From positions 1-38,575 of the forward strand of contig JABHVM010000012.1 of NCBI GenBank assembly GCA_018658305.1: a stretch of DNA of 38,575 nt. The letters run 5' to 3'. Source of the DNA: Thiotrichales bacterium (GTDB lineage Bacteria; Pseudomonadota; Gammaproteobacteria; GCF-002020875). Position numbers and translations under genes: made by a program. The notes under the pieces were generated by a model. That model did no database searches. It saw only the letters and a list, made by a program, of their open reading frames with translations, and was not told the origin of the DNA. Below, in pieces: positions 18,843 through 25,543 of this stretch (the stretch's first letter is position 1; every line of letters starts with the position of its first letter).

Positions 18843-20156
18843 GTGCAGCAGATTGATACATTAATAAGCGCCCGATGGGTTATTCCTATTGAGCCAGCTG
18901 ATACAGTATTAGAGAACTACTCCATTGCCGTGCATGATGGGTTAATTCTAGAACTATTACCAAACAGTAAGGCTATAGAAAAATACCAAGCAACTCACAC
19001 TTTTAATCTCGATGAGCATACAGTTATGCCTGGCTTAATCAATACTCATACCCATGCTGCGATGTCTCTTATGCGTGGCATTGCAGATGATCTTCCGCTT
19101 AAAGAGTGGCTTGAGGAGCATATTTGGCCCGCCGAACAGAAGTTAGTTACTGAATCTTTTGTGAGAGAGGGAGGAGAGCTGGCCATTGCTGAGATGTTAC
19201 GCAGTGGAACTACCTGCTTCAGCGATATGTACTTTTTTCCTGATGCAACAGCTAAGGCTGCAATTGATACAGGAATTCGTGCAGTAATTGGATTGATAGT
19301 ACTAGACTTCCCCACAGCTTGGGGTGAGAACGCTGATGAGTATCTGGAGAAAGGAGTTGCTCTGCACGACAGTTGTCGCAACTCTCCTCACATCCATACC
19401 GCATTTGCACCACATGCTCCCTATACTGTTTCAGATGGTCCGCTAGAAAAAATTCAGATGCTTGCCGAAGAGCTAGATATACCCATCCATATCCACCTTC
19501 ACGAAACAGCTCACGAGATTGATGAATCGCTGGAACTGTATGGAGAGCGCCCTATACAGCGTTTATGGAAACTAGGACTGCTTGGTCCACGCCTAATTGC
19601 TGTTCACATGACCCAACTTACAGATGAAGAGATCGAACTTTTAGCAGAGCATAGCGTAAATATTGTGCACTGCCCTGAATCTAATATGAAACTTGCGAGT
19701 GGGTTCTGTCCTGTAAACAAACTAATAAAGGCTGGAGTTAATGTTGCGCTAGGCACAGATGGAGCTGCCAGTAACAATGATCTAGATATGTTAGGTGAGA
19801 TGAAAACTGCAGCACTACTTACAAAAGGTGTCTCTGGAGACCCTACCGCCCTCTCTGCTCATAGTGCTTTGGAGATGGCAACCATAAACGGTGCTCGTTC
19901 ACTAGGGATAGATGAGATAACTGGATCACTAGTAGCAGGTAAAGCCGCAGACATAATAGCCATCAACCTATCAGCATTAGAGAGCCGCCCTCTCTACAAT
20001 GTAGCCTCACATATAGTATATGCAACCAACCGTCATCAAGTAGAAGAGGTCTGGGTTAATGGAAAACATCTACTTCGCAATAGAGAGTTAATCACTTTAG
20101 ATAAAGAGAAAGTTAAACAGCAGGCATATAATTGGCAGGTTAAAATAGACCATTAA
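18843..20156 (+). CDS. mtaD: 5-methylthioadenosine / S-adenosylhomocysteine deaminase
   Basis: Amidohydrolase of the TRZ/ATZ group, 437 residues, which removes the amino group of MTA and SAH. The metal site starts with NTHTHAAMSLMRG (H69, H71); further ligands lie in HIHLHETAHE and the LGTDGAASNNDLDM segment, where the Asp completes the site. GTG 18843 is the start, after AGAGGAT; no in-frame ATG is close by. It is divergent from mtnA and followed by ubiG 55 bases later, the Pseudomonas order. Deaminating MTA feeds the MtnA branch, while deaminating SAH relieves inhibition of methyltransferases such as UbiG. Confidence 0.95.
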   Translation: MQQIDTLISARWVIPIEPADTVLENYSIAVHDGLILELLPNSKAIEKYQATHTFNLDEHTVMPGLINTHTHAAMSLMRGIADDLPLKEWLEEHIWPAEQKLVTESFVREGGELAIAEMLRSGTTCFSDMYFFPDATAKAAIDTGIRAVIGLIVLDFPTAWGENADEYLEKGVALHDSCRNSPHIHTAFAPHAPYTVSDGPLEKIQMLAEELDIPIHIHLHETAHEIDESLELYGERPIQRLWKLGLLGPRLIAVHMTQLTDEEIELLAEHSVNIVHCPESNMKLASGFCPVNKLIKAGVNVALGTDGAASNNDLDMLGEMKTAALLTKGVSGDPTALSAHSALEMATINGARSLGIDEITGSLVAGKAADIIAINLSALESRPLYNVASHIVYATNRHQVEEVWVNGKHLLRNRELITLDKEKVKQQAYNWQVKIDH

Positions 20157-20211
20157 TAGAAGTTAAACAACTCATAATATATTAAACAATTCAACTGCAA
20201 GGTAAATAAGT

Positions 20212-20943
20212 ATGCACAATGACGCAACAATAGAGCATGATAATGTAGACCCTAAAGAGGTCGCTAAGTTTGAGGCACTCGCCCACCGCTGGTGGGATCG
20301 TGATAGCGAATTCAAACCGCTCCATGATATAAATCCACTCCGCCTAGACTACATTGAAAGGTTCGCCAGCTTAGCTGGAATGAAGATTCTTGATGTTGGT
20401 TGTGGTGGCGGAATTCTTTCAGAGAGTCTCGCGAAAGCAGGAGCTGAAGTAACTGGTATAGACATGGGAGAAGCACCCCTCTCCGTTGCAAAACTTCACC
20501 TCCTTGAGTCTAAACTGAATGTTGAGTACAAGAAAATAAGTGTAGAGGAGCTCGCCATAGCCGAGCCAAACAGCTACGATATAGTAACCTGTATGGAGAT
20601 GTTAGAACATGTCCCAGACCCATCCTCCATCATTCTCGCTTGCAGCAAATTAGTTAAACCAGAGGGTGACCTCTTCTTCTCTACAATTAACCGTAACTTT
20701 AAATCTTATATGATGGCAATTATAGGAGCAGAGTACATACTGAATATGCTCCCCAAAGGAACCCATGAGCACGACAAGTTCATAAAACCATCAGAGATGG
20801 AACAGTGGAGTAGAGCCGCTAATATAAAAATAGATGACCTAACTGGGATGCACTATAATCCACTAACTATGGTCTACTCATTAGGCTCAAACCTAGATGT
20901 AAATTATTATGCACATGCTAAACCTGCCAGCAATAACGCATAA
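20212..20943 (+). CDS. ubiG: Ubiquinone biosynthesis O-methyltransferase
   Basis: SAM-dependent enzyme carrying out both O-methylations of ubiquinone synthesis. The 243 residues include the SAM loop [13 protein letters not shown] (59-71), the acidic end of strand 2 (VTGIDMG), and [10 protein letters not shown] downstream. The UbiG start [17 protein letters not shown] is present. After its stop the next gene in the conserved order would be the HAD phosphatase; instead the duplicated 5' end of that gene and a toxin-antitoxin island intervene. A 6-bp hairpin (20958-20975) follows the stop. Confidence 0.96.
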   Translation: MHNDATIEHDNVDPKEVAKFEALAHRWWDRDSEFKPLHDINPLRLDYIERFASLAGMKILDVGCGGGILSESLAKAGAEVTGIDMGEAPLSVAKLHLLESKLNVEYKKISVEELAIAEPNSYDIVTCMEMLEHVPDPSSIILACSKLVKPEGDLFFSTINRNFKSYMMAIIGAEYILNMLPKGTHEHDKFIKPSEMEQWSRAANIKIDDLTGMHYNPLTMVYSLGSNLDVNYYAHAKPASNNA

Positions 20944-20957
20944 AGTAAAGCATTAAA

Positions 20958-20975
20958 AGTACGATGCAACGTACT
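20958..20975 (+). other. Hairpin after ubiG
   Basis: AGTACG and CGTACT pair perfectly around ATGCAA, 14 bases past the ubiG stop. No T-run follows, so it is not a clear Rho-independent terminator; it may protect the 3' end of the transcript or be incidental. The remaining bases up to 21035 are AT-rich with no gene. Confidence 0.35.
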
Positions 20976-21035
20976 AATATTAGAAGCATTTAATTAAAAT
21001 GTTAATCAACTTTCTAACCCTACAATATCTCAATT

Positions 21036-21155
21036 ATGAAAACCAACGCTATACTCTTTGACCTCGATGGTACGCTGATTGATACTGCACCTGATCTTGA
21101 TCAAGCAGTTGCCGATAAGATTATTAAAAATTCCGATAAAGTATCCGAAGAGTAA
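21036..21155 (+). pseudogene. Truncated duplicate of the mupP 5' end fused in frame to a foreign tail
   Basis: The first 64 bases (21036-21099) match the start of the intact phosphatase gene (22325-22388) at 62 of 64 positions and encode MKTNAILFDLDGTLIDTAPD. From base 21100 the sequence departs and runs in frame into QAVADKIIKNSDKVSEE and a TAA at 21153. The result is a 39-residue open frame with the HAD DxDGT motif but no other phosphatase part. The foreign tail lies three bases before a zeta-like kinase gene and could be the remnant of that kinase's partner gene; this is inference from position. It probably is the original mupP start cut off by an insertion. Confidence 0.75.
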
Positions 21156-21158
21156 TAT

Positions 21159-21528
21159 ATGAGCAAAAAAATTATCATTATTTCTGGTCCTAATGGTGCT
21201 GGCAAAACAACTTTTGCCAGTGAGTTTCGCCTTTGAAACAACCCTTAGTGGGCGTGGATATGCACGCTTGATTCCTCAATGGCAGGCAGACGGATATACC
21301 GTAAAACTTTTCTTTCTGAGACTCAAAACGCCTGAACTGGCGGTTGCCCGTGTCGCCCAACGGGTTGCATCGGGCGGTCATGATATACCAAAAATAGTTA
21401 TACGCCGACGATTTAAAGTAGGATTAAGTAATTTTGAAACTTTGTACAAACCATTAGTTGATGAGTGGATACTCTATGAAAACTCAGGAAGTTCCCCTAT
21501 ACTCATTAATAAAGGAGTAAAACAGTGA
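21159..21528 (+). pseudogene. Zeta-toxin-like P-loop kinase, internally deleted and frameshifted
   Basis: The first frame from ATG 21159 gives MSKKIIIISGPNGAGKTTFA, a complete Walker A motif, and then stops at 21234. The continuation is in the +1 frame from about 21220: SFAFETTLSGRGYARLIPQW, then KLFFLRLKTPELAVARVAQR, VIRRRF and LYKPLVDEWILYENSG, to TGA at 21528. Intact relatives, as I recall them, have about 45 more residues between the P-loop strand and the FAFETT segment, so a deletion with a frame change at 21219-21226 removed the substrate-binding part. Zeta-type toxins phosphorylate UDP-sugars; this copy should be inactive. Confidence 0.85.
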
Positions 21529-21581
21529 ATAGAACAGAAAAGAAATCAGATAAAATAGTAACGCAAAGTAGCAGATAGTAG

Positions 21582-21611
21582 TTGTTATGCCTACACATAC
21601 TAAGGTATACT
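21582..21611 (+). promoter_or_regulatory. Candidate promoter of the second toxin-antitoxin pair
   Basis: TTGTTA (21582-21587) and TATACT (21606-21611) are 18 bases apart. An inverted pair TAAGG/CCTTA (21601-21605, 21617-21621) straddles the -10 and could be an operator. The antitoxin start is 59 bases downstream of the -10. Confidence 0.4.
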
Positions 21612-21632
21612 CCTAGCCTTATGAGTCAGGTA

Positions 21633-21656
21633 AAAAGTAAAGGCCTGCCCCCTTTT
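21633..21656 (-). repeat. Dispersed repeat copy B
   Basis: AAAAGTAAAGGCCTGCCCCC followed by TTTT is the reverse complement of the core of copy A (977-1000) with two substitutions in 24 bases. It lies in the leader between the candidate promoter and the ribosome site of the antitoxin gene at 21670, so it arrived with the island or inserted into it. Confidence 0.65.
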
Positions 21657-21669
21657 TTTAGGAGAAGAG

Positions 21670-21894
21670 ATGCAAGCACTAGAGTTTGAAGCAGATATTG
21701 AAAATGGCGTACTTCATATTCCTGATAATATACGAGAAGTGGGAAAAGTTCATGCTAAAGTTATCTTACTTATTAATGACAACCACAAAAAAATATCAAC
21801 CCTACAAAAAAAGATTGATGAAGGAATCAAAAGTGGTGTTGGAACCCATACAATGGCAGAACTCAAAGAGGTTGCGTTGAGACGAGCTGGGTAA
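21670..21894 (+). CDS. Antitoxin of a ParE/RelE-type module, apparently hybrid
   Basis: The 74-residue protein starts at ATG 21670 after a strong GGAGAAGAG. Residues 1-35 (LEFEADIENGVLHIPDNIRE, then HAKVILL) look like the beta-rich swapped-hairpin N-termini of AbrB-like small antitoxins, not a ribbon-helix-helix. Residues 44-74 (LQKKIDEGIKSGVGTHTM, AELKEV) follow the ParD toxin-wrapping pattern: compare LREQLQLGVDQLDSGKG in the ParD at 17306-17563. So one DNA-binding type seems joined to the neutralising tail of another. The toxin gene begins six bases after its stop. Confidence 0.75.
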   Translation: MQALEFEADIENGVLHIPDNIREVGKVHAKVILLINDNHKKISTLQKKIDEGIKSGVGTHTMAELKEVALRRAG

Positions 21895-21900
21895 TCTTAG

Positions 21901-22197
21901 GTGGGATATAAGCTGAGTCACGAAGCTGAAGAGGACATTATCAATATCTATCTTGAGGGAATCTCTCAATTTGGTTCAATACAGGCAGATAGATATCACC
22001 ATAAAATAGAAGAGGCATTCTATTTTCTATCGGATAACCCCGAGGCAGCACCACTAAGAATAGAGTTAAAACCAAATATTAGAGTACATCCTACTCATTC
22101 TCATATTGTAATTTATCAAATTGAAGATAATAGTGACCTCTTTATTCTGAGAGTAAGGCATAAGCGTGAAGATTGGTTGAGCCATGATAAATTGTAA
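21901..22197 (+). CDS. ParE/RelE-superfamily toxin
   Basis: The 98 residues have the superfamily layout: strand and helix YKLSHEAEEDIINIYLEG, helix ADRYHHKIEEAFYFLSDNP, the basic patch RIELKPNIRVHPTHSHIVIY, and a last strand LFILRVRHKREDW. GTG 21901 is the only possible start, because an in-frame TAG lies just before it; the ribosome site is weak, as expected of a toxin translated behind its antitoxin. The frame is intact, unlike its neighbours in the island. Whether it hits gyrase or the ribosome cannot be told from sequence. Confidence 0.85.
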   Translation: MGYKLSHEAEEDIINIYLEGISQFGSIQADRYHHKIEEAFYFLSDNPEAAPLRIELKPNIRVHPTHSHIVIYQIEDNSDLFILRVRHKREDWLSHDKL

Positions 22198-22233
22198 TAT
22201 TGTCTACTCAAAAATCCTTACGAAAGAGGGTAA

Positions 22234-22299
22234 ATGAAAATGAGTAAAAAATGCCAATTTTGTGGAAATAAAAACATTAAAGAGACAACTGTTAAATAA
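22234..22299 (+). pseudogene. Truncated YgiT-type zinc-finger antitoxin remnant
   Basis: A 21-residue frame, MKMSKKCQFCGNKNIKETTV plus K, stops at 22297-22299 after AGAGGG and a start at 22234 (or 22240). It matches the beginning of YgiT/MqsA-type antitoxins, whose first CxxC zinc pair and following Lys-Glu-Thr strand look like this. The second CxxC and the DNA-binding part are missing. It lies between the ParE-type toxin and the intact phosphatase gene and is probably the edge of another toxin-antitoxin module lost on recombination. Confidence 0.6.
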
Positions 22300-22324
22300 T
22301 TCTTAATAGTTCAAAAATTAAAAC

Positions 22325-22984
22325 ATGAAAACCAACGCTATACTCTTTGACCTCGATGGAACTCTGATTGATACTGCACCTGATCTTGCTTATGCGCTAA
22401 ATGAGGTTTTGAACTCATACAGCCTACCGCTACAATCGATAGAAAAAGTGCGGGAGGTTGCCTCTTTCGGAAGTACTGTTCTACTTAAACTGGGCCTTGG
22501 AGAGAGCCTTAATGAGGTGCAATTTGAGGAGGCTCGGCAGCGCCTATTTGATATCTATAGTGCTAACATCGCTAACCAGAGCTGTCTGATGTCTGGAATG
22601 GAGACGCTTCTGGAAGATTTAGAGCGCCAGCATATTCTCTGGGGCGTAGTCACTAACAAGCCAAAACGGTTCACCGATCCATTGATGGTTGAGCTAGGGT
22701 TAGCCGATCGCTCTGCTACAACGGTGAGTGGTGATACAACTGATCAAGCAAAACCACACCCTAAACCTATGCTTTATGCCTGTCGAGAGATGTCGGTCAC
22801 CCCTCAAACTTGCATATATATCGGAGATGCAGAGAGAGATATTGTGGCAGGCAGAGCAGCTGAGATGACCACACTCGCCGCACGCTTTGGCTATCTTGCA
22901 CCAGACGATAAGATAGATGAGTGGGGAGCAGAGGGAGTAATAGATCATCCTATTGAAATTATGGAGTGGATAAACAGTGATTGA
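22325..22984 (+). CDS. mupP: HAD-family phosphatase, MupP / phosphoglycolate phosphatase type
   Basis: Soluble haloacid-dehalogenase phosphatase of 219 residues. The nucleophile motif is FDLDGT (D9, D11), motif II is VTNKP, and motif IV reads IYIGDAERDI. The segment WGVVTNKP followed by VSGDT and KPHPKPMLYAC, and the ubiG/yciK neighbourhood, match Pseudomonas mupP, which dephosphorylates N-acetylmuramic acid 6-phosphate in wall recycling; phosphoglycolate phosphatase (gph) is the alternative. The first 64 bases are a duplicate of 21036-21099. Its native upstream region was therefore replaced by the island. No clear AGGAG precedes this ATG, so expression may have changed. The stop overlaps the rmuC start by eight bases. 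Confidence 0.9.
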   Translation: MKTNAILFDLDGTLIDTAPDLAYALNEVLNSYSLPLQSIEKVREVASFGSTVLLKLGLGESLNEVQFEEARQRLFDIYSANIANQSCLMSGMETLLEDLERQHILWGVVTNKPKRFTDPLMVELGLADRSATTVSGDTTDQAKPHPKPMLYACREMSVTPQTCIYIGDAERDIVAGRAAEMTTLAARFGYLAPDDKIDEWGAEGVIDHPIEIMEWINSD

Positions 22985-24332
22985 GACAGAACAGATAACT
23001 ATATTAACGATAGTATTAGCGGTACTACTGATAATATCATTAGCTATAGCTTTACAGTTATGGCGTAGAGTAGAGCAGAGCAGAGATAAGAATAGCAGGT
23101 TACGAGAAGAGTATGCGCGTATAGAGACAACTCTAGAGAGTGAACGCAAACATACGGAAGATAGGGTTACACAGGCAAAGAGTGAAAACAGAGAGCAACT
23201 CAACCAGCTAATTAACGAATTAACCACTCAGGCTCTTAAAAATAACAGTGACTCTTTTTTGAAGTTAGCACAGGAGTCTCTGAAAAAGCACCATACTCAA
23301 TCAGATGGTGACCTTAAGCAGCGTCAACAAGCTATTGACACTCTCTTAAAACCTATAAAAGATACTCTAGAGAAGAGTGATAAGCAGCTGCGAGAAATTG
23401 AGAAAGAGCGCAAAGAGCAGTATGGCGCACTCACCCACCATCTCGAAAGTATCACTTTAACTCAAAATCAACTCCAACAAGAGACTCGCAACTTAGTACA
23501 AGCTCTACGCCGCCCAGAGGTTCGTGGACAGTGGGGAGAGCTAACTCTGAAACGGTTAGCAGAACTTGCGGGAATGGTTGAACACGCTGACTTTATAGAG
23601 CAAGAGTCTACTAGAGTTGAGGGAGATCTGGATGAAAAGAGCCGCCAACTTCGCCCAGATATGGTGATTCATCTCCCTGACCAACGCGCAATTATTGTAG
23701 ACGCAAAAACTCCTCTAGATGGATATATATCTGCTACCGAAGCGACCACAGACAAAGAGAGAGATATTGCTTTAGAACGCCACACTAGCAATGTACGGAA
23801 ACGGGTAAGAGAGCTTGCCGCAAAAAGTTACTGGTCGCAATTTGAAGAGAGTCCAGATTTTGTGGTGCTCTTTATTCCTGGAGATCAATTTTTAAGCAGT
23901 GCATTAGAGCGTGACTACTCTCTATTAGAGGATGCTCTTAAAGAGCGAGTAATTCTAGCAACCCCAACTAGCTTAGTGGCTCTTCTCCGTGCGGTCGCTT
24001 TTGGCTGGAAGCAGCAAGAGGTCGCTCATAATGCTGCGGAGATTCGTAAAGTTGGAACCTCACTTTATGACCGTCTAGCCACTTTTAGCACCCACCTTAG
24101 TAAACTAGGGAAAAATCTAGATGGCGGTGTAGATGCCTTTAATAAAGCTATTGGCTCACTCGATCAGATGGTAATGCCAGCTGCACGCCGCTTTACTGAG
24201 ATGGGGATTAATCCTAAAAAAGAGATTAAAGATATTCCGCCAATTGAGAAGTTGACTCGCACCCCTAGACACATAGATCAAAATATAGCATCAAACCACA
24301 AATTAGATGAGAACAGCAATGAGCAAGAGTAG
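22977..24332 (+). CDS. rmuC: DNA recombination protein RmuC
   Basis: The 451 residues contain one N-terminal membrane helix (about 7-28, ITILTIVLAVLLIISLAIA), a long coiled coil to about residue 170, and the RmuC nuclease-like domain: RGQWGELTLKRLAELAGM, DMVIHLPDQRAIIVDAKTPL (with the D..DAK of a PD-(D/E)xK-like core) and FVVLFIPGDQFLSSAL. E. coli rmuC limits inversions at short repeats. The start is GTG 22977, inside the end of mupP, so translation should be coupled. In the Pseudomonas order I remember, yciK directly follows mupP, so rmuC is an added gene here. Confidence 0.93.
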   Translation: MIETEQITILTIVLAVLLIISLAIALQLWRRVEQSRDKNSRLREEYARIETTLESERKHTEDRVTQAKSENREQLNQLINELTTQALKNNSDSFLKLAQESLKKHHTQSDGDLKQRQQAIDTLLKPIKDTLEKSDKQLREIEKERKEQYGALTHHLESITLTQNQLQQETRNLVQALRRPEVRGQWGELTLKRLAELAGMVEHADFIEQESTRVEGDLDEKSRQLRPDMVIHLPDQRAIIVDAKTPLDGYISATEATTDKERDIALERHTSNVRKRVRELAAKSYWSQFEESPDFVVLFIPGDQFLSSALERDYSLLEDALKERVILATPTSLVALLRAVAFGWKQQEVAHNAAEIRKVGTSLYDRLATFSTHLSKLGKNLDGGVDAFNKAIGSLDQMVMPAARRFTEMGINPKKEIKDIPPIEKLTRTPRHIDQNIASNHKLDENSNEQE

Positions 24333-25068
24333 TTATCGAGATTACACTCCTAAAACAGACCTCCTCAAAGGTCGCACTATCTTAGTTACCGGTGCAGGTA
24401 GTGGATTGGGAGCTGCAGCAGCAATCGCGTATGCCGCACATGGAGCAACGGTTATGCTGCTGGGACGCACCCAATTTAGATTAGAAGACACCTATGATGC
24501 CATAGTTGAAGCAGGCAACCCACAACCCTATATATTCTCTATCGACTTCGCTAAAGCGGAAGAACAAGATTATCGCGAACTTGCTGGCGGAATATATGAT
24601 GAAGCTGGAAAGTTAGATGGACTACTTCACAACGCTGCTCATCTTGGCGATCTAAGCCCGATTGAGCACTTCTCACTCAAACAGTGGGAGACCACTTTTC
24701 AGGTAAATGTCACCGCACAGTTTCTATTGAGTAAATTCTGCATTCCACTACTGCGCCGAGCAGAAAATGCCTCAATGATCTTCACCAGCTCTGGAGTTGG
24801 CAAACAGGGAGCTGCATATTGGGGCGCTTACTCCGCTTCAAAATTTGCTAATGAAGGGATGGCACAGATACTAGCTGATGAGTTAGATGGCGATGGGGTG
24901 CGAGTAAATACTATCGATCCTGGTATAGCAAGAACCGTGATGCGTGCAAAAGCATTTCCGGCAGAAAACCCAAACATTCATCCAAAGCCAGAAGAGTTGA
25001 TGGGAGCTTATCTCTATCTAATGGGTGAAGAGAGTGAAGCAGTAACAGGGCAGCGCTTTAACGCATAA
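24319..25068 (+). CDS. yciK: SDR-family oxidoreductase, YciK type
   Basis: Short-chain dehydrogenase of 249 residues. The cofactor loop TGAGSGLG is at residues 24-31, LLHNAAH is the NNAG-like motif, Ser in FTSSGVGKQG and YSASKFANEG (Tyr-x3-Lys) form the catalytic set. The acidic or basic cofactor choice is unclear; GRTQ after strand 2 suggests NADP. Substrate unknown. I prefer ATG 24319 (MSKSSYRDYTPKTDLLKGR) because family members begin close to the YxP-DLL stretch; ATG 24307, four codons earlier, is possible. Either start lies inside the end of rmuC. Confidence 0.88.
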   Translation: MSKSSYRDYTPKTDLLKGRTILVTGAGSGLGAAAAIAYAAHGATVMLLGRTQFRLEDTYDAIVEAGNPQPYIFSIDFAKAEEQDYRELAGGIYDEAGKLDGLLHNAAHLGDLSPIEHFSLKQWETTFQVNVTAQFLLSKFCIPLLRRAENASMIFTSSGVGKQGAAYWGAYSASKFANEGMAQILADELDGDGVRVNTIDPGIARTVMRAKAFPAENPNIHPKPEELMGAYLYLMGEESEAVTGQRFNA

Positions 25069-25072
25069 AAAA

Positions 25073-25099
25073 ACTCCCAATATACTAGATATTGAGAGT
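25073..25099. terminator. Bidirectional terminator after yciK
   Basis: ACTCCCAATAT pairs with ATATTGAGAGT (10 of 11 pairs) around ACTAG, five bases past the yciK stop. On the plus strand it is followed by GTTTCTT; on the minus strand by a run of seven T. It should stop yciK transcripts and, more strongly, leftward transcripts from the small gene at 25222-25392. Confidence 0.75.
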
Positions 25100-25123
25100 G
25101 TTTCTTAACTTTCCAGATTGCCG

Positions 25124-25206
25124 CTAGAATCTGTCAGCTCGAGGAAGAAAATGTGAGTTTGCTATTGCAAATGATCATTTTCTGACAAAGAGATGACAGA
25201 CTCTAG
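25124..25206. ncRNA. Nested 83-nt hairpin, possible small RNA or decayed mobile element
   Basis: Three stems are nested about one centre: CTAGAATCTGTCA (25124-25136) with TGACAGACTCTAG (25194-25206), 12 of 13 pairs; AGAAAATG (25146-25153) with CATTTTCT (25176-25183), perfect; TTTGC (25158-25162) with GCAAA (25167-25171) around TATT. Such a long fold is unlikely to be chance. It lies between the terminator and the small gene on the minus strand, so it could be the 3' untranslated region of that gene, a separate RNA, or a miniature inverted-repeat element. No promoter is evident. Confidence 0.45.
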
Positions 25207-25221
25207 TAGTGAGATGGGAAG

Positions 25222-25392
25222 TTACACTGCGCAAGCTGTCTCTTCTTCGATATTCCCTGACTCTACTGCATCAATCGCCTTCTGATCGTGCTCATTTGCA
25301 GGACATCCACAACTATGACCATTATCAGTTGCATGCATTCTAGCCTGCTCCATATGCCACTGTGCCACCTTAATATGTTGATCTACATTCAT
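25222..25392 (-). CDS. 56-residue Cys/His-containing small protein
   Basis: The open frame is preceded by CAGGAG nine bases before the ATG, a strong ribosome site, and encodes 56 residues. It starts MNVDQHIKVAQWHMEQARMH, a likely amphipathic helix, then has GHSCGCPANEHD (25-36), where a Cys-x-Cys with nearby His residues could bind metal or a cofactor, then an acidic helix DAVESGNIEEE and a final Cys (C54) before the end. I do not recognise the family. The stop TAA is at 25222-25224. It stands alone between rluB and yciK on the strand of rluB. The 151 bases between its start and the rluB stop show nothing clear. Confidence 0.7.
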   Translation of the reverse strand: MNVDQHIKVAQWHMEQARMHATDNGHSCGCPANEHDQKAIDAVESGNIEEETACAV

Positions 25393-25543
25393 AATATTTT
25401 CTCCTGAACTTTATTAATCAATTAAAATATAAATTGCGGTATCTACTACCAGTTATTTAACTGCAAGCCAATGCCACACTAAAAAGCTCGGTTATTATAC
25501 AGGAGCTGACATTTTTTGCAATATATTTTTATATTTTATATTT

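Noticed and set aside
21193-21528. Independent 111-residue gene starting at ATG 21193
   Set aside because: That ATG lies inside the Walker A coding of the kinase in another frame. The first ten residues are frame noise, and true homology begins at SFAFETT, so it is the back half of a pseudogene.
22700-23227. 175-residue minus-strand ORF across mupP and rmuC
   Set aside because: Cys/Ser/Leu-rich shadow of two well-supported genes, with no family features.
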